From assembly GCF_030867095.1 (NCBI RefSeq), contig NC_081835.1, positions 21,026,501 through 21,090,500 of the forward strand: a DNA stretch of 64,000 bases. The letters are read 5' to 3'. The position numbers were made by a program, and so were the translations under genes. This document shows, one piece after another, positions 34,101 through 46,100 of the stretch (the stretch's first letter is position 1; every line of letters begins with the position of its first letter). The notes beneath the pieces were generated by a model that saw only the letters and a program-made list of their open reading frames with translations, searched no databases and had not been told where the DNA came from. The stretch is from Alligator mississippiensis (lineage: Eukaryota > Chordata > Crocodylia > Alligatoridae).

Positions 34101-37100
34101 AGTGTGCCTGATTCCAAGATATTCTCTTTTTAGGTACCTGCTGAGTAGAAAGAATAGTTTCCCTACTGTAGCCAGTTTCATTGAGTGGTTGGGCTACAAG
34201 ACGCCATTTAAAGGTCTAAGATGTTGATCCAGCTCTGAGACTTAATGCTTTTATTAAGAACTCTAGACCTTTACATTAGTCCTTCTTATTTTAGTCCTAC
34301 TGATTGAGGACTAAAGATGTTTCAGATAGACTTTAACATTAGTTTTCTTCCTTCATATTGGTCAAGAGAGAGGCTAAATATCAGCATACTAACTTGTCTA
34401 AATGTAATACTTTGAAACTGCATTAGTATCATGAGTCTGGGGAATCACATTCTTCAGCTTCAGTACTGTGTCCTCTATCTTTGTTGACTTTTTTAGGCCC
34501 CATGGGTGCTGGTACTGTACCAGGCACTTTCTTGACTATAGCTGAAGTTAGCCTGACCAGTTCTTCAGAACTGGAATCCCTGTTACTTTATTTCTCTTCT
34601 TGGACTGTAGTATCCAGGACTGCCAGTATCAAAGCTCAAAGAACCAAATATGACAACATTTTTGCATCCAATACCTACAGTTCTAGTGACTACCTCTGAG
34701 GTGCTAGAGTCTGAGGCTACTCCTATTTCTATACCTATTTCTATCTTCTTGAAGAATTCTGTTTGTCTGCCTTGTTGCATGGCAAAATGAACCCTTCTCT
34801 CAGATCTCTGTCTAGGTTGATTCCTTACAGTCATTTTGGAAGGTGTCCCTCTCATTATAGAACTCATGCTTTCAGAGTGGCCTTGTGTCAGGTTTCTACC
34901 TTTGTATTACCATATACCCTTTCCCCACATAGGGTTCAGAACTTGCCCTTTTGTTTACTATGAAACCCTCAGCCTTTTCCGTCTACTCTCATTTGGCTAC
35001 ATTTATGTCCAAAATAAGGTTATCTCCTACTCAGATTGTCATAGGAGTCCCAGTCATCTTGTCAGGTAAGGTTCTTCGAGTAGATCTGATATCTTTTATT
35101 AGACCAACTGAGTAACTGGAAAAAGTTCTAGGCAAGCTTTCGGGTGCAGTCACCCTTCTTCAGGCATAGGAAGTCTCTGCAGAGTCTCTCTTTTTTCCAA
35201 CTACACAGTTGGTCTAATAAAAGATATCACGTTGCTCAAAAAACCTTGCCTGCGTATGTCCTTAGACCAACACGGGTACAACCAACAACCCAGTCATCTT
35301 GTCAGGAACTCCTGTACACTGGTGAGCAATTACATTGTAGCAAGGAGGAAAACTTCTTGATGGAATTAATCTATCCTTCCAGACATATTATTGTCATCAC
35401 CAGGTGAAGCTGTGACTCTGTCTGTTATGTCGATAACAGACAATTTTGGAGTTTTTTTATGGACCTCCTTAAAAGAGTGATTGCCTGTTTTAGAGATTTC
35501 TTTGGAGGTTGTATGTGATATTCTGCACCAGGTCAACTGGCTATCCTATTAATTAAGCTTAAATATTAATCCTATTAATCCAGCAGGCTATCCTAAGCCT
35601 GCTGGAGACCTGTGATGGAGGTATTTCCGATTTGATGGAAAAGGCCTGTTTTGTTCATGTTCTTACGTTGTGTTATTGCTCAGAGTTCTAAGGAAGAGAT
35701 ATCAGAAGAGTCCTGTGATGATATTTTCAGCCTGAGTATGTCAGTTTAGCTCAGAGGTAGGCAACCCCCAGCATGTGTGCCAGAGTGTGGCATGTGAACA
35801 ATTTTGCTTGGTGTGCACATCTTGGGGCAGATGTCAGGGAAGGACCGGGGCTTCTCTGCCACAAGGATCAGGCTTCCCCGCCATCCGCCCCTGGCATGCC
35901 AGCATCTTACAAGTCAAGGTTGCTGGTGCTTTTAGCACTCTGGCCAAAAATGTTGCCAACCCCGCATTTATCTGCTTCCACATGATACACTAACAGCCAG
36001 ACTATCTATTGCATTTCCAAACCTACTAGACAACATTTTGTCAGAGATTAAATTTGACAACATGGAACTAAGTATGCACAGAAGCAGTTCAACAGCTGTA
36101 CCAAGAGGTTTTGATATGAAAAGAAATGCAGACATCAAGCTGAGTGAAGGCGTTTTGTCTATTCAGAGTTGCATTCAGTCTTTAGACTCTTTTTGTTTCA
36201 ACCATTGTTTGCCCCCTGTACCCACATCCCACAGTATCTAGGTTTCTTAGGGGCTTAATTCACATATTTCCACTAGTTTAAAGAACCATTTTCTACCAGG
36301 GATTTTCATGCAGTTTTTATGTCCCTTCCATTTGAAATCCATGTTACTGTATTTTTTTTTATCATTTCTTTGTCAAAATAGTATTCTTTATAGCTATCAC
36401 CTTGGCAGAGAGAGAGAGAGAAAGCTTCAAATCTTGATGGGTGGCCCTTCATGTTTCACCTGGAAAGAATTATTCAGACCACATCCAAAATGTTTACTAA
36501 AAGTGGTTTGGGACTTTTCCTATAAACTAGTTTTGTACAATTACCAGTGTATTTTTCTAATCTTGTGATGCTGCTGAGATAAACTGCAGACAGTGGACAT
36601 TTATTTTTCCAGAAAAGATGTCTTGATTTCTTAAATGTGAACAGCAGCTCAGTGAAATTTGCTTTATATATCTACTAATCACTACTCCATTGTCTCAGCC
36701 TCTGACTTAGATGCCCAGATGACAGCACTGTTCTGTATTTTTTATATGACTCCTCTTAACAACTTCTTTGAGGCTTATATATGAGTTACTCATCTATGTT
36801 CAGATCGTGGGCACAAATGCTTGAAAAGGGAAAAAGAGGTCACTTGTCATATTGCAAGTGGAGTTCTTCAAGATGCTTTTGTACTCACAGATCTTTATCT
36901 GTTCCCCACTGATATATTAGTGATGAAACTGAGTAGGCAGCTGGGTGTTTTCCATCTTTTGTATTATTGCTGTTGTGGGTACTTGAACAACCCTGCCAGG
37001 CACCACTGGCTAAAAGATTCTGGGCTCACATGCACAGGAAACACATACCTATCATGTGATCCTTGCAGACAAAAGCATCTCAACTCCAATTACTTTAAGT

Positions 37101-40100
37101 TAAGTAACTATTCGCTACCATTTATCTTTCCTCTTTCCGGTCTTGTAGCACTAACTTATGAGGCATTGATGCTTTGTGTTGATCATTGAAATGCTTGTTG
37201 AGAGATTTGTCTTTAAACCCCAAAAATGATCTGCTTTTTGTAGCTTATTGAACAATCTAAACGTAAAGGTGAAAGTGAACTACTGGCCAAACGTGAGAGG
37301 CTTATGTTGGAAGTAGAAAAACAGACACGCATTATGGAAGAATTTGAAGAATATGCTGAATTGGATCGCATGCAACAGGTTTGATAAATAAAGTATAAAA
37401 GAAGTTCAAATAGTCAAATATGTTTAATGGAAGGATCATGGAGGCAATTAAAAATGTGGCAAATACTTTTGATAACAAACACAAAAGTTAATCTTTAAAG
37501 TTACATTTTTAATTTGCTTACTACCTGCCATGTTGATATAACTCATTAGTCAGTCAGGTACTTGGTAGCTACTATAGTGACACTAATATTATGGTTGGTT
37601 GGAAAGTTTACATTAATGACTTTGTTCCAGCGAGCCAATCAAGTAATCTCAGAATGGTCTGGTATTAAAGATATGGAAAGTGAGGCTGCCTATACACGTG
37701 CTCGTTGGTGTTCTACTGAGAATGCGTCGGAGCAGACTCAATTAATCTAGCCATTTTTAAACATGTGGGGGCCTAATACATGCAACAGTGAAGTGTTTTA
37801 ATCAAAACGGCTGCCCAGGAACTGCTCTAATTAAAATGCCTCCTTCCCTTCCCCCACCTCCAAGCACGTGTATAGGCAGCCTGAATCCTTTTGAGTTGGG
37901 TCCGAGCAAGACATGTTAGGTGAAATCCCAAATCCAGTGAAGTCATTAGGAGGTTTTCCAATGACTTTTGGAGCCAAAATTTCATTAGTTGGTTTTGGTG
38001 CAGTCAGCTCTGGGAAACAATTATCAAGTCTGGTTTGCTGATGGTTTTAGTTTCATAATTGTAATAGGAATTTGAGATTTACATTAACCTCAAAGCTCCA
38101 CTGTATGCTAACAGTGGGCTAAATGCTGAAACTGACTTCCCAAACCCATTTTCTTAACCACTAAAACACTCCCTTCCATGTGCTTTTGATTTAATAAGAT
38201 GCTTAAAAGAGAAGGTGCCTAACTTCTTGATTGAGTGATTTTGTACATTAAAACAATTCACTCAAAAGCAAGAAGTGGTTACTTAAAATAAGAAATCCCA
38301 GTTGTTGAGACTGTGCATCAACTGGTGAAAAGTTATTGTCTTCTTTATGGTACAGCATTACTTTAAATATCAAATCATTTGGATTTTTTTTCTCATGTTA
38401 GAACTGAATAAAATAAAATTTAATGTTAATTTTCTCAATATTAAATTTTAATATTCTCAATATTAATCTATTTTTTCAGTACAGGGAATCTCATAGTATA
38501 TCTGTTTGAGGGAAAAAATATTACCTTTGTCAAAGAACAAGAAGCTACATTTGTCTTGTACTTTAGTAGCATTTAAATATACCTATCAAAGCATGAACAG
38601 AATTTCTCAAAAGTTTGTCCAATTATTTGATTTCAGTATGTGACTGACATGAGGGCATTACAGAAACGCATACAAGAAGCTGATGAAGCGGTTGCTTTTA
38701 TTAATAAGGAAGAGAGACTTTTCAAGTGGGAGCTGACTGAGTATCCAGTCCTTGAGAACTTAAAAGTTAATATTGAGCCATATCAGAAACTGTTTGGTCT
38801 TATACTGAAATGGCAACGAACAGAAAAACGGTAATTATACACTGGATAGTCCCAATGAGAGAGAAGCTGAAATAGTCAAGCTGCTTTTATTTGTCTGAGC
38901 AAGATGCATGAGCTCTTTTGAAGCTTGGGGTCTCCATATGAATATTTGTATTTTTGCCTGTGTATCCAAGTATAGGCAGGCATAGTTTATATTGTTATTA
39001 TATTAGTTTATTATTTTGTAAACCAGTAAGAAAACAACTCCTTTTGTATATGATGATTGTACCTGTATATTGGCACTGGTCAAACATAAAAGGAGATAGA
39101 GGTCGTGCAAGTAGTTTCTGAAAACTGTTCAACAAGCAGGTTCGCATTTAGAGGAGACCAAGGTTACTTTACATGTTAGAGGAAGAGTTTTCTAATTATC
39201 AAGGTTATTATGTATGTAGAGTATTATGCAATTTTTAATTTGTCTGCCTCCACAATGGAACACAGATATGCTCAAGTGATCACAGTGCCCTCTAGTGTCC
39301 GTATTAGACTGCTGCACAAGCTATAATAGCGTTAGGTTAAAAGTCTGCGAGAGTATCACCTAGTGATTCATAGATTTGTAGAAGTAGGGTTGGAAGGGAC
39401 CTTGTAAATCATCAAGTCCAACCCCCTGCCCTGGGCAGGAGAGAAAACCGGGCTCAAATGACCCCAGCCAGGTAGACATCAAGCCTCCTCTTAAAGACCC
39501 CCAGGGTAGGAGCCATCATCACTTCCTTTGTAAGTTGGTTCCAGATCCTAGCCGCCCTAACTGTGAAGTAGTGCCTTCGGATGTCTAGTCTAAACCTACT
39601 CTAACAATTTGTGGCTGTTATTGTTACTTGTTACTCTGGGAGGCGCTCGGGGGAACAGGGTCTCTCCCAAACCCTGCTGGTCCCCCCCGGTGAGTTTATA
39701 CATGGCCACCAGGTCCCCCCTCAGCCTTCTCTTGCAAAGGCTGAACTGGTTAAGGTCCTGTAGCCTCTCTTCATAGGGTCTGCCCTGCTGTCCACGGATC
39801 ATGTGGGTGGCCCTCCTCTGGACCCTGTCAATGCTGTCCACATCCCTCCTGAAGTGCGGCACCCAGAACTGAACACAGTACTCCAGCTGCAGCCTGACCA
39901 GTGTCTCATAGAGGGGGAGTATCACCTCCTTGGCCCTGCTTGAAATGCATCTGTGGATGCACGACAAGGTACAGTTAGCCCTACTGACCATAACCTTGCA
40001 TTGTCGGCCCGTGTTCATCTTGGAGTCAGTAGTGACTCCAAGATCTCTTTCTGCAACTGTGCTCTCGAGAAGGGAGTTTCCCAGCTTATAAGTGTGCTGC

Positions 40101-43100
40101 TGGTTCCTGCTGCCCAAGTGCAGCACCCTGCACTGGTCAGTATTGAAACCCATCCTATTTTCGTTAGCTCACCCCTGTAACCTGTCCAGGTCCTGCTGTA
40201 ATCTCTCCTTCCCTACTAGCATGCCCACCTCACCCCAAATCTTGGTATCATCAGCAAATTTAAACAGGCTGCTTCTTACCCCATCGTCCAAGTCACTAAT
40301 AAAGAAATTGAACAGTGCGGGCCCAAGGCCCGAGCCCTGGGGGACTCCACTGCCCACTTCCCTCCAGGTCGAAAAAGACCTGTCCACCACTACTCTCTGA
40401 GTATGACCCTTCAGGCAATTTGCAGTCCATCTGACTGTGTAGGCATCAATGCCACAGTAACCTAGTTTTTTGATGAGAATGGGGTGGGGAGACAGTGTCA
40501 AAGGCCTTGCTGAAGTCCAGAAAGACTACATCCACCGTGACACCTGTGCTCTTCCAGTCCTCTGGCACCTGGCCAGAGTACCATGAGTGCTCGTAAAGCC
40601 GTGCCAGGGGCCCCTGTTAACCCCTGCCAATTTCCTCAACACTGCAGTGGTTCCCAACCTTTTTAGACTCAAGGCACCCCTTGGAAAATACTGTCTCTTA
40701 GCTTTCACTCTTTTTTGACTACAAAAAAATAATAGAGCAACTCTTCCATTGCAAAGAACTCGAAGACCACAACTACGCAGAATGTTTTTGACACTATGGA
40801 TTCGTGTTGGAAATCTCTGGGTTATTGTGAAATGTGTAGGTGATTGCACACTTCATCATGCTAATACTGCACAACACCCTGGTTGAGAATCACCATTGCA
40901 GTGATCACATGCTGTGGAGGTTACAAGACCTGATTTTAGCTTAAGAATGTGAATGCTGTGCTAGCTGCTCTTCAGTGGTTTTCACAGAATGACAGAACTG
41001 AGCGAGACACAAGCTCATGACTGCATATCCATTCCTTTTTTTTGTGCTTGTTTTCTCTTTACAGTGAAATAGTTATGTAAACTTCTAAAATGTCTTATAA
41101 ATCCATACAGGATATGCTTTTCATCCTGCTTTATATATAAGGGAAGTGTCAGAGTCACGGCCCACAATGCCCTATCACTCAGACTTGTGGGTCTTGGACA
41201 TGGCACACAGCATGCAGCCCATTCTGGCCCTGGCCTCACCTCTCTTCATGTGGCATGTACAAAACCTGTTTGGGGCAGTCTGTGCAGGGACTGGAGCTGG
41301 CACTTGAAGCAAACAGTGCAGGGGGCCAGTCTGGGGTGTGTGCTGAATGCATGTTAGATCTGGGGCCAGTCATGATCCTGGCCACATGTGCCCAAGCCAG
41401 CACAGAGGGCTGGTCTAGTGCAGGAAACCATGCAGTGTACACCCTGAATGGGCACTCATGCCAGACTGGTCCTGTGTGCTGGATCCAGGATCAGTCCAGA
41501 ACGGAGTCATAAACTGGCCCCATGTGCCAGAACTCACATGCCAGGCTGGTCCCACCCACTGTGTACCTCATAGGGCTGAGGATGGTGCTGGCATCTGCTA
41601 TATGCAGAGCTGGAAGTGGGGCAGGTTCTGCAAGAAGTACATGGGGCCAGTCCAGGGACACTGCTGCAACCTGCAGGCTAACTCCTGTACATGGGGTGAT
41701 CAGTGGGCTCAATCTGGCCCACAGACTAGCCCCATGCCCTTCATCTGACCCACAGGGCTGGATGGGTTTGACACTTGTGATGCATTCAAGCTTTGTTTTT
41801 TTTCCTCAGATGGATGGATGGTGCTTTCTTAGATCTAAATGGAGAAATCATGGAGTCTGAGATAGATGAGGTTTTTCGAGAGCTATACAAAATGTCCAAG
41901 GTCTTTCAACAAAAACAGAAGAAAGCAGAGCAAGAAAAGAGGAAGACAACGCAGCGCAGAACCTTAGTAGAAGAGAAGATAGAAGAAGAAAAAAAGGCAA
42001 ATCCAACTATTAAAATGTGTTCTGCTGTACTGGAGCAGATCAAAGACTTTAAGGTAAAAAGAGAGAAGATACAGTAATATTTAACATACAGATACAGTAA
42101 TATTTAACATCTGGGGCAAATCATGAGCACAGCACTCAACTCCATGAGAAACTATAGTTTACAAAATGTTTATAATTTGGTTACAGTAGGAACTTGTTCA
42201 TTCATATAAATTACTGGGGAAACCCCTTGAAAATGACTGCACTTTGTGGAATGTTGAGTGATCTATAGGGGCCAGATGGGGTCACCATGAATCGATAGAT
42301 AGGGCAAGAGAGGAACAGAAGATCTCTTTCTTCCTCACTACCCTAATGGAACCAGGAAGGGTCAGGCCCAAAGTATAGGAAGTGACAAACTGCAACCCAT
42401 TTGGATCCATTCATCAGAGTAATCTTCATTGTCTAGAAGGCTGAACTTGCCATTTTTTAAGGCTCAAACCCAAAATAATAATAGTGAACTGCTGCAACAG
42501 GATTTTTCCTAAGATCTTCTACAAAGTGCTCATGGCTGCCTTGGCTTGGCTTCTTGAAATAACAGATAAATATTTAGAGTAGGGCTGACAAACGATTAAA
42601 AAAATTAATTGCAATTAATTGTGAGATTAAAAAAAATAGTTGCAATTAATTGCGATTTTAATCTCATGGTTAAACAATAGTCAATACCCTCCCACACCCA
42701 ACAGCCAGGAACTGGTGTGCCCTTCAGCTCCTCCCCACCACCACCAATAGTGCACAACACCAGCCCCGAACCCAGCCTGCCCCGTGCCTGTTCCAGACTC
42801 ACTCTGGCTGGAGTGGACCAGCCAGAACCTGTGTGAACAGCCCTGCCCCTGGCCTGCCACACGCCTGCTCCAGACTCACCTGTCCACGCTGAGCAGTGGC
42901 AGTGGCCACCTGCCTACTCCCCGTCACTGCTGCTGGGCCCTTCTTGCTGCAACAACCTGGAGCCTGCGCCTGGGCTGCCCTGCAGCTCCTGTGCACTGGC
43001 ACTGCTGCCCTGCTAGATGGCCTGAAGGTGGCGGTGGTGGCAGCAGAGAGGAGCCACAGGGAACCCGGGTGCCACCTCTGGGTGGCTGCAGCATGCAGCA

Positions 43101-46100
43101 AGAAGGGCCCAGGAGCAGTGAGGGGGAGGGGTTGTTTTTCCCCTGTGCTGAGTAGCAGCTTCTGCTCAGCCGCTGCTGCTTCTGCTTCTGCTGCTGCTTG
43201 GCGTGGGTGGGTGTCTGGAGCAGGTGCAAGACAGAACAGGGTCAGGTTCCGTGTGCACAGGTTCTGGCTAGTCTGGAGCTGGTCCACTTTGCTGGTCAAA
43301 ATGATGTGCATGATTGAAAAAGATAATGTGTTAATTTGTTTTGTGTTAATCACGTAAGTCAGGGGATACTTGGGAGGGCCCTAGGGGTACGTGTGGATGG
43401 GTGGGGACAGAGCTCCACTGCTCACCACCCCACGCCTCTGCCTCCCAGGAGCAGGGCTAGAGGGCAAATGGGGGCAGTGGCTCCCCTGTGTGGATCACAC
43501 AAGCACTGCCCAGCCGGCTGGACATGGGGGGCAGGGGAAGCTCGCACACAGTGGCCACGGCCACTTCCCACCACCCTGTGCTGCCGCCGCTCTGCATCTG
43601 GCTGCGTGCCACCTTCTGCTCCCCGTTCCACGACTGGCCACCAGGAGTACACTTTCTAAAAAGGTTGAAAACCTCTGGCATAAGTTAACTGCAGTTTACA
43701 ACCCTAATTTAGAGTAATTTCTTTTTACTCTCCTGCCAAGGTCTACATTTATGATTTTGTAATTGTTCTGCAACAATTAACGTACAACCTTGGCAATAAT
43801 TTAAGGAGGGCAGTGAATGGAGCCATCTGTATTGTTTAGGTAACCAATTGCCTTGTGTAACCGATTGTTGCAAGAAGGTATCTGAATTTGGAAATATAAA
43901 AAAAACTATCTTTCACTTTCTAGAATGTTTATCAGCAAATTTCTCACCCCCAGTTCACCATCAGTACATGTTCATTGGTGGTAATGCTTTATTAGACAAG
44001 GTTTAGACTGAAATGGAAAGTGTCTAAGAGATATAACTTGGGTATCAGGAACAGCTGCATCTTCCAAGGGTATTGGAATGTGGACTGATGTACTGAAAAT
44101 AACAGTAGACTTAGATGTTACAGACAGTCACTTAATATTCAGTCTCTCTGGAAATAGTAGTAGAAATGTTGAGCAGCAGCAAGTGTTGAAAGTGACCTTT
44201 TATGCTAGATGCAAAAAAGGAGGATGAGCAAATATAGGTAAGTCATAATTCACATAATTTCCAAAATGTTTGTTTACATAGATGGAAGTCTGTTTTATAA
44301 TTACTTTTTTCCCCTCCCCAACTAGGAATATATCCCTACAGTGACTATCCTTTGTAACCCTGGCATAAGGACTCGCCACTGGCAGCAGATGTCAGATATA
44401 ATAGGATATGATTTAACTCCAGACTCTGGAACTACCCTGAGAAAAGTTTTAAAGCAGAACCTTGGCCCTTATCTGGAACAATTTGAAACCATAAGTATAG
44501 GTGCAAGTAAGGTGAGCAGAGTGATTTGGTTGTAAAAACCTCTTAAGAAAGAAATGAAGAGTAAAGTATGTTTCTATACTATTTTTATGGCTTACTAAAA
44601 CTACCATTTTTGTTTTCTTGGTATTATGAGACTCTTGATTAGAGCTACTTATTGTCAGTGTGAGCCACTGGATGGAGTATTGAACATAATTTTGAACTTG
44701 TGCACATTTGTGGCTTGTTTGGCATCATTAATGGTACCTGGTTTTTATATCTCAGAAAATTTAATATCAAGAAAAATAGTAACAGAAGGCAATGGTTTGA
44801 TGTTAGAAGAAAATGAAAATTTACCTAATGATTATTTAAGTATGTGCACTTATATATTGAATGCATCAAATGGAGAAAACAGTGACTACAAAACCTTCCT
44901 TCCTTCTTCTTGCTAGGAATTTTCCTTAGAGAAGGCAATGCATACTATGATGGAAACCTGGGATTCAGTGTCCTTCAATACAAGCATTTATCGTGAGACT
45001 GGAGTTCGTATTCTGTCTTCAGTAGATGAAATTCAGACTATTCTAGATGATCAGATTGTAAAAACTCAAACAATGAGAGGATCACCTTTCATTAAACCAT
45101 TTGAAAAAGAAATCAAGGTATGATAAACCACCTTTTAAAAGTGACATTTTTATTCAATGGACAACTATTATAAAGTACAAGACCACCTGTATTGTCTCAT
45201 TATTGTGGTATTTTTCATTAGAAAAATCTAATATTTCAAAAATTACTCTTGAGGATAATTTTAAGTATACCCAAAGTGTTTTTATTTTTTTTTATGTTGA
45301 AATGCTGAAATTTCTTTCTCTTCCTATGACAAGTCTGAATTCAGTAGAGAGAACATGAAGCCATGCACATTATAAATCATTTTATAAGAATCTCTACACC
45401 CATTTTAATGTATTGCAGTTATGTTTTCATTATCTTCAGTACTGAGAGCCAGATCCAAATAAAATTTGTAAGCATCTGAAACAGTCAGTGATTATATAAG
45501 GTAAAAAGCAAAAAGAGCCTTGGTAGTGAGGGCTTGAACCCAGCCCCTCATCTGAGATGAGCGGTCGCCCACTGGACTACCATGTCACTCCGGTTTGCTT
45601 GCTCTTCTTCTGGCCCCATCAGTGTCTTGTACTTTGACTTCACAGTAGCCAAGTGTCGATGGGTGGTTGGGAGGGAGTTCACACCTATCTTGGCCTGTAG
45701 TCTAGTGGTTAGGATAGCATTAAGTTCTCTCAAGATGTAGGTCTGTGTCCCCTCAGGATGAGGAGGGGCCTAGAAGCCTCGTGTGTCACTTCAGCTCCAT
45801 CCTTACCGGACATGTTAACGGTGAATAAAGGATGCCTTTTGGAGCAAGACATTAAAGATTTTGTGGTGCTTAAATGGAGGACTCTATATGGTCATATATA
45901 TCGTATCGTATCCCCTTAAGGGCTGGAAAAAAATTCCGTAGGCTGCTGCAGAAAAACTGTAGAGTCACCTGCAAATGCCATTCTGTAATCTAAAGGCTAG
46001 GGTAGTCTTTGTGGTTACTGCATCTCCCCAACTTTAAATTCAGTCTTCCAGTGTGAACCTGCTGTCTCTGTCACTGCATCTGTATCTCATTAATGCACAG

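Larger units (their letters stand above)
33880..37100 (+). mobile_element. Old DIRS-like (tyrosine-recombinase) retroelement fossil
   Basis: Sequence near 36390-36540 reads like the recombinase block I remember from reptile DIRS elements ([15 protein letters not shown]). Around 36850, GTGGAGTTCTTCAAGATGC resembles the end-region word of such elements. Upstream pieces (34.5-36.2 kb) fit a degraded gag/pol-like body. It is thoroughly broken with many disruptions, clearly ancient, and carries two later insertions (35067-35288 and 35752-35965). Family call from memory; limits approximate. Confidence 0.45.

Noticed and set aside
45528-45592. Functional tRNA gene on the minus strand
   Set aside because: A- and B-box-like words are present, but the acceptor stem does not pair over seven bases and there is no T-run terminator. 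A SINE head is the better reading.
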